A stretch of DNA of 64,000 nt from Variovorax paradoxus (GTDB lineage: Bacteria > Pseudomonadota > Gammaproteobacteria > Burkholderiales > Burkholderiaceae_C), in assembly GCF_029919115.1 (NCBI RefSeq), contig NZ_CP123990.1, positions 2,356,001 to 2,420,000 on the forward strand, read 5' to 3'. A model generated the notes under the pieces. That model saw only the letters and a list, made by a program, of their open reading frames with translations. It did not search any database and was not told the DNA's origin. This document shows positions 26,801-33,640 of the stretch, piece by piece (position 1 is the stretch's first letter; each line of letters begins with the position of its first letter). A program made the translations under genes and the position numbers.

Positions 26801-28541
26801 CTTCCTCGCCCGGGCCGTTCTTCGCGTCGGGCTCGCCCATGAGCACCGTACGCCGTCCGCTTGCGCTCGTGGCCACCACTTGCAGCGTGCCGTCGCTCGC
26901 GGTTGTCTTCTCCAGCGTGGAGCCGTCCTTGTTGAATGTCTTGACCGTGGTGGGCACGCCGGCCACAACCAGTTCCTGGCCGGGCTTGAGCGCCTTGCCG
27001 TAGTCCACGTCGGGGTTCAGCGCCAGCAACTGTTCCGGCGTCAGGTCCGCAGCCTTGGCCACCTCCAGGTAGCCTTCGTAGTCGCCCACGGGTCGCGTGA
27101 CCTGCGCGCCGGTCAGCGAGGTGGTGGTGTCGGTGCGCTTGCCGTGCTTGTCGACCACGCTCACGGTGCGCGTGCCGGCGCTGCTGTCGATGGTGATGGT
27201 GGTCGTGGCGCCGGTCTTGGCGTCCTTGGTGGCCTGGCTGTAGCGCCCCTTGGCGTCTTCCGTCGCGTCGATGGCCTTCTGGCCGCCGGGCGCCTTCGGG
27301 TCGGCAATGTTGCCCTTGACCGAAAGGGTGTCCTGCTTGTCGTTGCGGCTGTACGTCAGCGAGCCATCGCCGCGCTGGATGGTGGTTGCCTGCACGCCGT
27401 CTTTCGGCGCGGCAGTGGTGATCTTGACGCCCGCCGCGTTGGCCTCCGACAGCACCTGGTCGACGCGCATCTTGCGGTCGCTTGCGATCTGCTCCACGCT
27501 CTTTCCGTCGGCAATGTCCGTGAGCGTTTTTTTCACCTGCGGCGTGACAGCCGGCTCGGGCGCCTTGAGATAGGTGATGAACGGCGAGGTTGCGCTGGTG
27601 CCGCTGGTGCCGCTGGTGCCGGTGGTGCCGGTGGTGCCGGAAGTCAGCGTCGGGGTGAACAGCAAGCCGTTGTTCGCAGCCGGATTGCCAGTGGGCTTGG
27701 GCGTAACCTGCAGCAACTGCGTGAGCGGCGTCTGCAACGGATCGTCGTTGGCCTTTGCGGGCGGCCCGGCCTTGGCGTCAGGCGCCGGCGGCCCCCAGAA
27801 CTCGGTATTGGCTTCTTCGCCGATCTGGCTGGCGAACTTCTTCGTTGCGGCATCGGCCTCGCCGCGCAGCGTCTTGGCCTCTTTCTCGGCGTCGCCGAGC
27901 GCCTTGGTTTCCTTCTCGGTAATGGTGTACGAGGGGCGGCCCGGCGTGGGCGTCAGCCGCTCGACCTTGGCCTCTGCGTCCTGCGCCTTGCTCTCTTTTT
28001 TTTGCGCGTCGAGATAGAGCTTCGAAAAGTCGCTGGTCTCCTGCGCATCGTTGCGCTCGGCCTGCGCGTCGCGCACCTTCTTGTCGGTCGCGGCGGAGGC
28101 CTTGGCCTCGGGGCTCTTCTTTTCCTCGCGCTTCTGGCCGACCTGGGCGTTCAGCAGGGTGACGTCCTTGTCCTTCAGGTTGGCTTGCGCGGTCGCGTCC
28201 TTGGCCCGCGCGTCTTCCAGCTTGGCTTCCTGCTGCGCCTTCTTGGCCTTGTTGGCGTCGGCCAGCTGCCTGGTTTTTTCCGCCTGGGCCTCCATGGCCT
28301 CCGCACGCTTCCTGGCTTCGGCCGCCTTGCGCTGCGCCTCGATGGCGCGCTTGCGGGCCTCCTCAGCCTGGCGCTGCGCCTCGCGCAGCTTTTCGAGCAG
28401 CGCTTCCAGCTGCCGCTGCAGTTCCCGCGCACGCGCCGCGGCGTCGGACTCGGCCGAACTCGCGGGCTGTTGCGCCTTGCTCACGGGGTTGGGTACGTTC
28501 ACCGGCACGCGTGCGCCGCCGCCACCATCTGCAATCAACAT
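14820..28541 (-). CDS. Giant (4573-residue) type III-linked protein with D-glutamate cyclase, glutamate racemase and zincin-like domains
   Basis: Last gene of the sct operon, 37 bases after sctU; the ATG at 28541 follows AAAGGAACC. An in-frame upstream extension overlaps sctU and is not used. Order: Ser/Ala/Pro/Gly-rich N-terminus (1-22); Ala/Lys/Glu/Arg coiled coil (22-245); TG(T/S) repeats (300-317); LysM-like segment (485-530); hydrophobic stretch (1224-1258); Asn/Asp linker (1650-1685); zincin-like HESGH (1989-1993) with candidate third ligand E2041/E2042. DUF4392 copy 1 (about 2250-2675) has ETSGPGGA, PGRTEKGEY and LGNEVGGG (N2558). A MurI-like racemase (about 2690-2940) has FDSGSGG, YGGKPKDSI, MACNTACT (C2765) and CCTHYP (C2892). 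DUF4392 copy 2 (about 3045-3315) has GFPIRT, PGRDAKGQY and VGNEVGGG (N3206). A helical tail of about 1100 residues follows. Known members cyclise D-glutamate (DUF4392) or interconvert L- and D-glutamate (MurI). Secretion and activity are inferred. Confidence 0.8.
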   Translation of the reverse strand: MLIADGGGGARVPVNVPNPVSKAQQPASSAESDAAARARELQRQLEALLEKLREAQRQAEEARKRAIEAQRKAAEARKRAEAMEAQAEKTRQLADANKAKKAQQEAKLEDARAKDATAQANLKDKDVTLLNAQVGQKREEKKSPEAKASAATDKKVRDAQAERNDAQETSDFSKLYLDAQKKESKAQDAEAKVERLTPTPGRPSYTITEKETKALGDAEKEAKTLRGEADAATKKFASQIGEEANTEFWGPPAPDAKAGPPAKANDDPLQTPLTQLLQVTPKPTGNPAANNGLLFTPTLTSGTTGTTGTSGTSGTSATSPFITYLKAPEPAVTPQVKKTLTDIADGKSVEQIASDRKMRVDQVLSEANAAGVKITTAAPKDGVQATTIQRGDGSLTYSRNDKQDTLSVKGNIADPKAPGGQKAIDATEDAKGRYSQATKDAKTGATTTITIDSSAGTRTVSVVDKHGKRTDTTTSLTGAQVTRPVGDYEGYLEVAKAADLTPEQLLALNPDVDYGKALKPGQELVVAGVPTTVKTFNKDGSTLEKTTASDGTLQVVATSASGRRTVLMGEPDAKNGPGEEARKSIFDDKKSVAETAKALGMTEDEVLAALPEGTVDVSKPSADNGHVETRTIYDPATNRLVVERNDWNHGGGSREDIDDKTKYTVTQKDPKTGKSERVEVSGGLGYLQHQAEDKAKYADSYGQQISDLDKTIRLYKRMGEPVTELVEQRKLLVSQQTDARGDATIANTKATAALTKQQQVTVDEQARVAYQNLAYARPGSKDQATAAKALDDRLELLDHVDRLVDVADKDVDLAKAGVDQVKKQDAKEQADADLQTEFQAWKRTWLWNGLDEKEIQKREAQGATPPGPMYRNSEEEDKAAWKAFVQQQEMMDEHGDKYLTDAGRPARNAWLNRNQASDAALDSAIRYDQASLASGTANTHLTKGEFDRLQQKKDAWTDANPAVMPEKFKDQEKLDTLAKNVADGEIGNLEVGEHKKHTEYLKTVSAPDRADPEELKKAEDKYTEDNQEATTRLNGQIKDISERPLREKTRSVDDYITQWGKTNPEIQKELDALGKDQDQRSLRAAEYRSGQIHKLLSASDEGKELQAAINLGYSLTDQWLKIGDKDDDRLKKDLEGIEKGIEGHTWVRDVWGNMAGDSAEDAKNYTEKQRDGLRDLRDDLRAGRISASEYASRENEFMDAYDVESDKMADRVRDSDGTWSVVDDAVRMTVTAAAGIAATIASGGNVAVGFGTAMAVSALWDTTGDVVAAAQGRDIYADGHTSLWTLEAKALTGNASWDDVKFTLKDELVDAATNAVTATGVGAGIKTSAAVSAKLLANGTMVGSKGALNLGGRALVGARAGITSQAVDGTGRVAVEIGRVGLDGKLGTEEGNRRIGATFVSSAAGLVTAPVTGGVSGAIPLWKAVSPAAQAQAQASGVAAKQQLTYAGLGAQFLNDGAAGLGTGDLISLANEGRHMNRGEFIAASLQVIPGTLNNVALHPAMAARARSQAEAAQAAAPARALHDELVVTELTMPHLANEDSLLPAQVSEAMAPGGRVELHVAADRPDGPMPRNGEAADIDPEQAAAIHERLRSAGFDQIRIEHNPDAEAGAPGFIVHAVKEGGEISTDGVVPLLSRAVPTESEGQDASNAADAPDAPDAPDSANNGVDGPNNNNANNNDSSNYALPPPGSSLHTVNWAGTLKSILQSGGTLRNTAFYLHATPYDENTGLALNAGEHGLPRAVDGETPAGRNAAYAGADSPEALAALPPARYTTLKDALDAAQAGTGDRGHDNIAIVYEPKLGADGQVPPEAVLATVHIDKPGNAPATLRDVSPNPHSNIAETVALRVSYPVVQAATRAASGLILPGSAARDNFLHVPDDATVYYMDKSKRVTQISVNDPRVAQALERAHRSRAELLRLPSREQGLGLDAVQAWREQAGMKPVDLRVLNPDEMPGMEGRYFQSEGVALVARNPALEREAGARPVQRRVAHESGHGHEGKREVFVLRDAQDSDTLRPTFDIQPVSGLLRFDPDSGRYSGRAIEEGDAERMAQQFDEATYGPKSVDDSYTGQLSRYQRPGVDSADHGAFTAVTLDAMLRMNPGLEALMERARFSNAAHQELQQVLGRKFDAFYAGAEDLSSPAHQQWASDLYNAVQRGGPIPMRPAEGAAPPDAQGPVVLNSRPVQRAAGADYDGLPLKPSAFGTDGDWMAAAPHLEDTIAQQHAAGQPGKLPAGMILSDSDKAVTQALMKNPAPGSQECFVVSNRPPSKGIFGGDDVRAKRKEVFDSIEKVQQAVSKRGGGAWVYRVAPEGGVGEMTRAGKARSHNIVGAFYVDKDKSVFPVGIANPQFDRWDLTAAAPAGHPHVYNAALTMPVGRPAEGIFRQGGIEEGADAATAAIDRAVAEGRAPRVMIAAGYTIENGRAETSGPGGAAVAGKAARLYSGQMHGVDAQVTYVAAGRRQRKVLEAALAALGERKGEHYEIVSFNARGKFAEWRSNGLLRRHQPDLLMGFDVPGRTEKGEYHNSHGQAIGYHTAARDQLFIDATRNDRITTVAGFDLGNEVGGGHPDVHTRVQPAPNGTPIASIVTADVAMTGGRTNWVGYAFGTEVLRRAGALSAVPDERAIRGMVMDMMKAGGVDSETRSRVPFSTDSRGRTSGVGGMSPDVEAAVAAMLRIRAEKIQMAPAIDLRGVRLRLGVFDSGSGGIIAAAEIKRVVEETTGARVDLVMVGDHGAGTYGGKPKDSIADHTLLGLQTLDKLGVDLIVMACNTACTSGKGAYALDIKAPVIDLIDSTRAFHEGLVKKGERVVAFSTQKTAELPLLSDPSVEGVYTDRNVLPVGGTDDNGNLDVASLVNRFMADPMNREMQGLMQEAANHYVRKILKADPEVTTISWCCTHYPEMEPFFTKALADPAIRPQENARTIKMVNPMSNQALEAIKVAQNLPPGTGTGPSRAIGITTAVEDKTTSTRPPEQKQVDQKDVLDTLRIALQRDDVTLVPLKELGADVDVEQAQRLLDQDEAGDPIDALQAFDPSGRGFPIHVPGGAYAAAKMLGDAGKVAVVAGFPIRTAAGRVAPESDSTKGAAVLAAGLAKLGKDTVCITIPANVKPLKAALAVLGREDIDVRPFGLKIGPHAEGEALRMLERLNPDAIISVEAPGRDAKGQYWSSTGERVTGHVAALDEFFYAARTINEGRTGAAKIKQLAILDVGNEVGGGNVDKRVRRAPDGQRIASEVTVDQLVTAGVGSWGADATLAALEVHHNRSDLLPSADEVRRVMRAIAREGGVDSQSRTGVDHAAGYDSTVHVGVAELYRQAALEVKADGGPNNRPNSDGPDAGGAVPPKGGAPKPGGPRPAEPMSAAFRGDEWPAVHARLTSGGFGNENIYVYRVKGQPGLYADAAQAVDLTAQQISGAGRVAQGTSTVRWYGNSTPGRGVGGLMPRREMGAKFGLEPKGDKETVYRIKNRETADITFQTEKPTAEQRADPNLLIRSRKVRPPREATPQPVDDWFIVSNQSPTRAGAANGLRNVTRGNDDFKLGVVEKTPGPATGWSTGKVIKRQITLGLVAAVGISGLNLVSPIDTGHDVPSGVVGLPRNPIASATQHTNDAPGFRATPEAFSVPAEVTLGMAWHQQGQADQLARQPGADPASVKALQATADDRWGAFSAEMLKTIRNDVQQGANPVAAANRQRAQLLSMGRLDLHSDIAVRNALRDSGLLKGTTADVQEQMDYARLVADHPAFVNDKSRELARTDPAAFATATLIAIGPDGAPFSTAVKNNAAMLGRLHSEAVVKERLAEGDVAGAAKEARLRLDVSATPAERDKAAAALLPLFAPERTRALDKLAGMQMQDVGDYLAQYRDAPPEIAQPMAHGALELLQKNLPRPSDDLSSMSQFDHLVEGLSILAEAADARTPTSAFSEKFAAELMKDRFVDRPEFVLTLQRGVEGAVVQGSAKLPVELANALQKQGRGDMRDSVIAGIDKGLQAQNKHLGEAVGNLRGTAGYNAVGASMAFYVANFSDGTPQGVANAIAQYRRVNPQVAGKIDDATRVIGDWGSTLHQTQESLNGLRVGAKGSEAEQGLEGTVMKVYDSEDVKLAISQSPQVRQELLSRATQGVPDPRTMTEYLINPVMFVTRHVSGTTRMVWSMLADAQFNGMVNEPARFTARWDAFKLKTERMANVLGLNAGEVRQGTALVDKYMEAVTKVDPGLSDAARINAYARLGGELDGELQKLLGVEAKTINNVTNANTAFGQALRWVANAGFVTHNVSTEITNFRPMADGVQDYAHWYHRIYAPTQAFFMAKPYTTLMAERSLAGNRVIDGAAADIEGKMAWKYVFGLGTAGVGAADLSLAFGQKDTVPAWVTYTNVGMGVGGLVDGGVGLVNVTGKALARAGAVELGALLAIPAEAATIGGLAVAVFTGIKQFYNIAHHYDQVDAREMQRDTALRDVLKDRGFSDEQTRAMLDCTHEGVSPMVAWNALMKSEGKTVDEGMQLLRDRLAKDGPNGIPATEWTRVMHGLTDRKMNDNDGSFPANDPNSAEAGQIVVRQVPTRGGTATSKSTVMPQSIEGLENYARETWNLRL
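23505..23600 (-). repeat. Low-complexity linker in the giant gene
   Basis: Trinucleotide-rich DNA encodes runs of asparagine and Asp-Ala-Pro triplets (around residues 1650-1685), separating the N-terminal half from the enzyme-like domains. A second linker rich in Pro, Gly and Asn (about 18485-18600) follows the second DUF4392 domain. Confidence 0.75.
27592..27640 (-). repeat. Five tandem 9-bp repeats in the giant gene
   Basis: Five consecutive 9-base units of the form CCGSTGGTG (plus strand; the first begins GCG) encode Gly-Thr-Thr/Gly-Thr-Ser triplets at about residues 300-317, between the coiled coil and the LysM-like region. Such repeats can vary in copy number between strains. Confidence 0.8.
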
Positions 28542-28578
28542 GGCTGGTTCCTTTCGATCGTCGGTTTCTCGACAAGAG

Positions 28579-29610
28579 TCATTCGCTGCCTTGCGCCCAA
28601 CGCAGCAACTTGGCCACGGGCGCATACAGCGCGCGCGGAATCGGCTGGTCTTCGGGCACTTCGTCGTAGATGCGCTCGGCCAGCGCGGGCTCGAACTCGG
28701 TCGGTATCAGCCCTTCGCCGGCAAAGCGCCTGATCTGTGCGGCCACCTCGCCCTCGCCGCGCGCAATGACGCGCGGCAGGTCGGTTTCGCCGAGGTACTG
28801 CAGGGCGACGGCAACCCGCGGCGAATGGATCACCGCCGACGCGGCGCGCACCCGGTCGTTGAGACTTGCGTACACCGCCTCGAAGTGGGCCGTGCGGCGG
28901 CGCGAGCGGTTGATGGGGTCGCCCTCCATCTCCTTGTATTCCTGGCGGACCTCCTCGATGGACATCCGCTGCTGCTTCATGAACTCGTGGTGCTCGTGCA
29001 CGTAGTCGACCGCGGCCATCACCGCGTAGATCAGCACCGCCCAGCCAAAGGCGACCAGCACCATGTGGGCGGAGGCCGTCATGATTCCCTCGGGCCGCGC
29101 GTAGCCCAGCTTGAGGGCCGTATCCAGAAAGCCGCGCACCACCACGAACAGCAGCGCCGCCAGCAGCGCGGTCTTGGTGGACATCTTCAGCAGGTTGATC
29201 ACGTTGCGCGTCGAGAAAATGCGCGCAAGGCCCTCGGCCGGGTTCATGCGGTTCATGTCCGGCCGAAGGCGCTCCCAGGCCGCCACGCCGCCCACCTGAA
29301 AGAGCGAGCCCACAATGCCCGCCAGGGCGGCAAGGGCCATGACCGGCAGCGTTCCCCACACCAGGGTTTCGCCGGTATGCAGCAGCAGTTCGGCAAAGCG
29401 GTCTTCGGGTGCCGTGAGCAGGGTGGTGCTGGTTGCATGCAGCCACAGCTCGCGCAGCAGGTTGTAGATGAGCTGCCCGCCCAGCCACAGCGCCACCACG
29501 ACCACCACGAACACCACCGTGGAGGCGACGTCGGTGCTGAACACCACCTCGCCGCGCTTGCGCGCATCGCGCAGGCGCTTGGGGGTTGGGTCCTGGTCTT
29601 TCTCAGCCAT
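28579..29610 (-). CDS. sctU: Type III secretion export apparatus switch protein SctU (YscU/FlhB family)
   Basis: Inner-membrane export-gate protein that sets substrate specificity. The 343 residues begin MAEKDQDPTPKRLRDARKRGEV, a typical SctU start, followed by four membrane helices (about 30-215) and a cytoplasmic C-terminal domain. The conserved autocleavage site NPTH is replaced by HSPR (residues 262-265), followed by the normal VAVAL. Since cleavage in the family occurs between Asn and Pro of NPTH, autoproteolysis should not occur here. The gene lies between sctT (10 bases upstream) and the giant gene (37 bases downstream). Confidence 0.92.
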   Translation of the reverse strand: MAEKDQDPTPKRLRDARKRGEVVFSTDVASTVVFVVVVVALWLGGQLIYNLLRELWLHATSTTLLTAPEDRFAELLLHTGETLVWGTLPVMALAALAGIVGSLFQVGGVAAWERLRPDMNRMNPAEGLARIFSTRNVINLLKMSTKTALLAALLFVVVRGFLDTALKLGYARPEGIMTASAHMVLVAFGWAVLIYAVMAAVDYVHEHHEFMKQQRMSIEEVRQEYKEMEGDPINRSRRRTAHFEAVYASLNDRVRAASAVIHSPRVAVALQYLGETDLPRVIARGEGEVAAQIRRFAGEGLIPTEFEPALAERIYDEVPEDQPIPRALYAPVAKLLRWAQGSE

Positions 29611-29620
29611 GCTTCACCCG

Positions 29621-30400
29621 CTACAGCGTGGACCGCAAGAAGTCGAGCACCCCGTTCTCGGGCCGCAGAAAGTCTTGCAGCGACTCATACACGAAGAACA
29701 GGAAGAGCAGCATCATCAAATGCGCGAGCAGGCTCTTGAGCGGCTGCGCAAAGACGAACACGTTGAGCTGCGGCGCCACCCGGCCCACCAGGCCCACGCC
29801 CAGTTCCACCAGCAGCAGCACCACGATGACCGGCGAGGCCAGCTTCACGATCCAGAGAAACAGCGTGTCGCCCTGGCGAACGGCAAACTGTTCGAGCACC
29901 AACCCCAGGTTGGGAAAGAACGAGCCCACCGGCCAAATGCGGTAGGAGTCGACGATCACGCCCAGCATGGCAAGCAGGCCGCCTGCCGAAACGAAAAGCG
30001 TGATGACCATCCAGCCCAGGAACTCGCTGGTGACGCCGTTCTCGTGCCCTGCCACGGGATCGAAGAAAGAAGCGTTGCTGGAGCCGGTCTGGAAGTCGAT
30101 CAGGTCGCCCACGCTCTGGATGGCCCAGATGAAGATGCCGAAGCCCAGGCCCAGCATCACGCCGATGAGCGCCTCCTTACCCGCAATGAACACCCAGGTG
30201 GCCATCGATGCGGCCGGTACGTCGCCCGCCACCGGCGACATGAAGATTGCGAGCATCAGCAGGATGCCGTTGCGCACGGTGCCGGTGATCATTCCGCCCG
30301 AGAGAAAAGGCACCACCGAGAAGATGGCGAACAGCCTGGGCAGCGTCAGCACCACTGCCGAGAAAAACTGCTCCATGTGGCCGAGTTCGAAGCTTTCCAT
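29621..30400 (-). CDS. sctT: Type III secretion export apparatus protein SctT (YscT/FliR family)
   Basis: Inner-membrane component of the SctRST export gate. The 259 residues are very hydrophobic, with about six helices, and contain the family-typical region GDLIDFQTGSSNASFFDP. The ATG at 30400 gives MESFELGHMEQFF; the open frame upstream overlaps sctO and was discarded. It lies 19 bases after sctO and 10 before sctU. Confidence 0.9.
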   Translation of the reverse strand: MESFELGHMEQFFSAVVLTLPRLFAIFSVVPFLSGGMITGTVRNGILLMLAIFMSPVAGDVPAASMATWVFIAGKEALIGVMLGLGFGIFIWAIQSVGDLIDFQTGSSNASFFDPVAGHENGVTSEFLGWMVITLFVSAGGLLAMLGVIVDSYRIWPVGSFFPNLGLVLEQFAVRQGDTLFLWIVKLASPVIVVLLLVELGVGLVGRVAPQLNVFVFAQPLKSLLAHLMMLLFLFFVYESLQDFLRPENGVLDFLRSTL

Positions 30401-30419
30401 TCGAATGCCTGCTCCGTGC

Positions 30420-30905
30420 CTAGGCGGGCCGCCGCATGGCCCAGGCCTGTGCGGTGGTCTCTTCGTTGATGTCTTCGAGCCGGAGTTCGCGCAGGTGCAT
30501 GCGCTCCATGCGTGCGCGCTGCTGCATTTGCTGGGCCTTTTCAAGCTCGCCATGAGCGGCGCGCAGTTGCCGGCGGCTTTGCTCCAGCACTTGCTCCCGC
30601 TCGGAGTGCGCGCGCGCGGCCTGTGCCGCCGCCTCGCCGGCCTGTGCAATTCGCGCATCGAGTGCGCCGCTCCATGCGCCCGCGCTCCGGAACTCCGCCA
30701 CGCTGCATTGGCCGCCGGAGAGCGCGCCGCGGGTGGCCTCCCAGTGGCGCAGCTTGTTTTCTTGCTGCTGCTCGCGCAGGGCTTCGGCCTGCATCAGCCG
30801 CGCCTGGCTCTGCTCGGCGGCTACGCGGTCTCGCGCGACCACGCCCATTGCCACGGTTTTCTGGCGCTCGCGCACGTCGGCCAGGAGCTTCCAGTCGATG
30901 CTCAT
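30420..30905 (-). CDS. sctO: Type III secretion central stalk protein SctO (YscO/FliJ-like)
   Basis: A 161-residue, highly charged, almost wholly coiled-coil protein rich in Ala, Gln, Glu and Arg. Size, composition and position directly after sctN identify it as SctO, the stalk linking the SctN ATPase to the SctV export gate. Primary sequence is poorly conserved in this family, so the call rests mainly on context. Its ATG overlaps the sctN stop codon (ATGA). Confidence 0.8.
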   Translation of the reverse strand: MSIDWKLLADVRERQKTVAMGVVARDRVAAEQSQARLMQAEALREQQQENKLRHWEATRGALSGGQCSVAEFRSAGAWSGALDARIAQAGEAAAQAARAHSEREQVLEQSRRQLRAAHGELEKAQQMQQRARMERMHLRELRLEDINEETTAQAWAMRRPA

Positions 30906-32287
30906 CCGGCGTGCTCCATCTTGGCTGCACCCCGCAGCAATGCCGCCAGCGACTGCTCGAAAGCGAGGCTGGTTCCTGGCGGCTGCGACAGAAATTCGAG
31001 CATGGCGGGCCGCGCCTGAATGGCCTCGTCGGCCAGCGCGTCGCTGCCCGGCCGGTATTCGCCGATCTGCACCAGCAGTTCCATCTCCTGGTACTTGGCC
31101 AGCAGGCTGCGAAAGTGCGCAGCCGCAGCCCCATGCTCGCGCGATGTGACGAGCGGCATGACGCGGCTGATGCTGGCCAGCACGTCGATGGCCGGATAGC
31201 GGTTGGCCGCCGCGATCTTGCGCGACAGCACGATGTGGCCGTCCAGAATGGAGCGCACCTCTTCGGCAATGGGGTCGTTTTCTTCGTCGCCCTCGGTCAG
31301 CACCGAATACACCGCGGTGATGGAGCCGGCCTTGCCCTGCCCCGCGCGCTCCAGCAGCTGCGGCAGCATCGAGAAGATCGACGGCGGGTAGCTGCGCCGC
31401 GTGGGCGGCTCGCCGCTTGCCAGGCCGATTTCGCGCTGCGCGCGCGCAAAGCGCGTGAGCGAATCGACCAGCAGCAGCACCTTCTTGCCCTGGTCGCGAA
31501 AGTGCTCGGCAATGGTGGTCGCCACATAGGCGGACTTGATGCGCTCCATCGGCGGCCGGTCGGAGGTGGACACCACCATCACCGTCCTGGCAAGACCCTC
31601 AGGGCCCAGGTTGTGCTCGATGAACTCCTTCACCTCGCGCCCGCGCTCGCCGATCAGCGCAATCACGTTCACATCGGCCGTCGATCCGCGTGCCAACATG
31701 CCGAGCAAGGTGCTCTTGCCCACACCGGGCGGTGCGAACACGCCCACGCGCTGTCCTTCGCCCAGCGTCAGCAGCATGTCGACGGCCCGAATGCCGGTTG
31801 CCAGCGGCGCGTCGATCATGCGCCGCGCGAGCGGGCTCACCGGCTCGCGATGCACGGGCAGGCGCGCATGCACCGCAAGCGGACCACGCTCATCGATGGG
31901 CTGGCCCAGCGCGTCGAGCACCCGGCCCAGCAGGCCGGTGCCTACCGGGCAGACATGGCCCCGCCCCGTCGGCACCACCTCGGTGAGCGCGGAGATGCCG
32001 GTGATCGACCCCATCGGCGTGAGGATGGCGGTGTTGCCGCGAAACCCGACCACTTCGGCAAGCAGCGGCGGCTCGCCGGGCGTGACCAGCTCGCACAGCT
32101 CGCCCACATGCGCCTGGATGCCGGTGGCGTCGATCAGCATGCCGACGGCCTTGCTGACGCGGCCGCGCATGGCCACCGGCGTGACATGCGCAAACGCCGC
32201 CTCCAGCTCGGCCACGATATCGAGGGCCGCGCCGGACATGCCGACGCCGAGCGGTGCCGCAGTGGGCGTTGTGGCTTGCGCGCTCAC
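30902..32287 (-). CDS. sctN: Type III secretion ATPase SctN
   Basis: Cytoplasmic hexameric ATPase that strips chaperones and unfolds substrates. From the GTG at 32287, which overlaps the sctL stop as GTGA, it has 461 residues. It shows Walker A (PPGVGKST), Walker B ([13 protein letters not shown]), the [11 protein letters not shown] block, and the [15 protein letters not shown] segment typical of SctN/FliI rather than F1 beta subunits. An internal ATG 16 codons on is an alternative start. Confidence 0.96.
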   Translation of the reverse strand: MSAQATTPTAAPLGVGMSGAALDIVAELEAAFAHVTPVAMRGRVSKAVGMLIDATGIQAHVGELCELVTPGEPPLLAEVVGFRGNTAILTPMGSITGISALTEVVPTGRGHVCPVGTGLLGRVLDALGQPIDERGPLAVHARLPVHREPVSPLARRMIDAPLATGIRAVDMLLTLGEGQRVGVFAPPGVGKSTLLGMLARGSTADVNVIALIGERGREVKEFIEHNLGPEGLARTVMVVSTSDRPPMERIKSAYVATTIAEHFRDQGKKVLLLVDSLTRFARAQREIGLASGEPPTRRSYPPSIFSMLPQLLERAGQGKAGSITAVYSVLTEGDEENDPIAEEVRSILDGHIVLSRKIAAANRYPAIDVLASISRVMPLVTSREHGAAAAHFRSLLAKYQEMELLVQIGEYRPGSDALADEAIQARPAMLEFLSQPPGTSLAFEQSLAALLRGAAKMEHAG

Positions 32288-32922
32288 TGACCCCTCCCCT
32301 GCGCCGGCATCATTCCGCCCTGCTCGACCGCGCGGCGAAACGCCTCCAGCTGCGCATCGACGCCGATCTCGAGCACGCCGGTCGAGGTTTGCACCATGCA
32401 CGCGCCGGCCGGCAGGTCGGGGTCGGGCGTGATGGTCATGGCCATGTTCCAGTTGGCATCGCTGCGCAGCCGGTGCAGGGTTTCGCGCATGTGGGCCTCC
32501 TGCTCCGGCGCCACGCGCACGGTAATGAACGACTCCACGCGCAGCAGCGCCTCGACCCGCAGCAGGGCCGAGCGGAACAACGCCGCGGGGTCGGCCTCTT
32601 CCAGAAACTGCCCCAGCGTCTTGACGACGATCTGCGCCATCGATGCGCGCAGCGCGTGCAGCTGCCGCTCGACGGCCATGCTCTCGGAAACGAGCTGCGT
32701 GGCGTACTGGGCGCGCGCCTGCGCGAGGCCTTCCTCATAGCCCTTGCGGCGGCTGGCCTCGGCCTCGTCTTCGGAATGGCGTGCGATGCGCGCTGCTTCC
32801 TTGCGCGCGGTGTCGACCACGGCCGCGGCATCGAGCAGTGCCGCGTATTCGTTTTCCTTCAGCACCTTGCGTTCGCTCAGGAGCTGCAGGTTGTCGGTGG
32901 TGATCAGAAAAGCCAGTCCCAT
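32284..32922 (-). CDS. sctL: Type III secretion stator/regulator protein SctL (YscL/FliH family)
   Basis: A 212-residue cytoplasmic protein that links SctN to the sorting platform. It has a charged helical N-terminal half ([20 protein letters not shown], here [17 protein letters not shown]) and the FliH/YscL C-terminal domain ([20 protein letters not shown], then [19 protein letters not shown]). The ATG at 32922 lies inside the 3' end of sctK (19-base overlap). Context between sctK and sctN is canonical. Confidence 0.9.
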   Translation of the reverse strand: MGLAFLITTDNLQLLSERKVLKENEYAALLDAAAVVDTARKEAARIARHSEDEAEASRRKGYEEGLAQARAQYATQLVSESMAVERQLHALRASMAQIVVKTLGQFLEEADPAALFRSALLRVEALLRVESFITVRVAPEQEAHMRETLHRLRSDANWNMAMTITPDPDLPAGACMVQTSTGVLEIGVDAQLEAFRRAVEQGGMMPAQGRGQ

Positions 32923-33626
32923 TGCGGCAGTCTTTCGGGAACGATGCAAGAGAGCATCAGTTCGTTGAGTTGCGAGGCCTGGCGCGGCTCGAAGGCCGGC
33001 ACGCTCAAGGCGGAGATGCGGCGCGGCAGCTTGCGCTGCAGGCGGCCTTGCACCAGCGGCCCTTCGGATGCGGCGGCACCCAGGAGCAGCCGGTAGCCGC
33101 GGTCGAGCACCACGCGGCCGGTGGCCATGGGTCGCTGCTGCATCACGGTGCTGTCCATGCGCAGTTCGGTGAGCTGGGGCACGCGGTCGAGCACAAAGTC
33201 GACGGCATCGTGGTCGAATCGGCGCGCCTGCCGGCGAATCTGCAGGCCCGCCCCGCCGCGCACCTTGAAAAGCGGCAGGTGCGCGCAAAAGCCGATGTAG
33301 GCCGCCAGGCGGCGCAGCGACGCGGCGTCGAGCAGCGCGAGCCGCTTGAGCCGCGAATCGAAGTTGTAGTCGCCCGCCGCATGCAGCTGTGCTGCGGGCT
33401 GTGCATGGCCTGCGCCCTGCCCGCGCCGCAGCAGGTCGGCCAGCACGGCGCGGCCGGCGGGTCCCATGCGCGCCACCGAGCGATACCGCACCGGCCAGTT
33501 CGCGGGCAGCCAGCTCGGGTGCAGGTCGGCTTCGGGGTGCAGGTTGAAGCGCATCACCAGGCGCACCAGGTCCATCGGGCCGGGCATGGCGGCATGGGTG
33601 GGTGGAGCGGTGGCCGGTGCCTGCAT
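32904..33626 (-). CDS. sctK: Type III secretion sorting-platform protein SctK
   Basis: A 240-residue cytoplasmic protein. The early HPSWLPANWPVRY segment and position between sctJ and sctL match the SctK (YscK/HrpB4-like) family, whose members connect SctQ pods to the basal ring. It is poorly conserved at sequence level, so identification is partly from context. The start at 33626 is 14 bases downstream of the sctJ stop. Confidence 0.78.
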   Translation of the reverse strand: MQAPATAPPTHAAMPGPMDLVRLVMRFNLHPEADLHPSWLPANWPVRYRSVARMGPAGRAVLADLLRRGQGAGHAQPAAQLHAAGDYNFDSRLKRLALLDAASLRRLAAYIGFCAHLPLFKVRGGAGLQIRRQARRFDHDAVDFVLDRVPQLTELRMDSTVMQQRPMATGRVVLDRGYRLLLGAAASEGPLVQGRLQRKLPRRISALSVPAFEPRQASQLNELMLSCIVPERLPQWDWLF

Positions 33627-33640
33627 GGTTGATCGGCGGA

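Noticed and set aside
14721..28733. Very long plus-strand open frames (over 2000 codons each) antisense to the giant gene
   Set aside because: They mirror the giant gene exactly, are rich in Arg, His and Ala, and have no ribosome-binding sites or recognisable domains. This is the normal effect of GC-rich third positions on the opposite strand.
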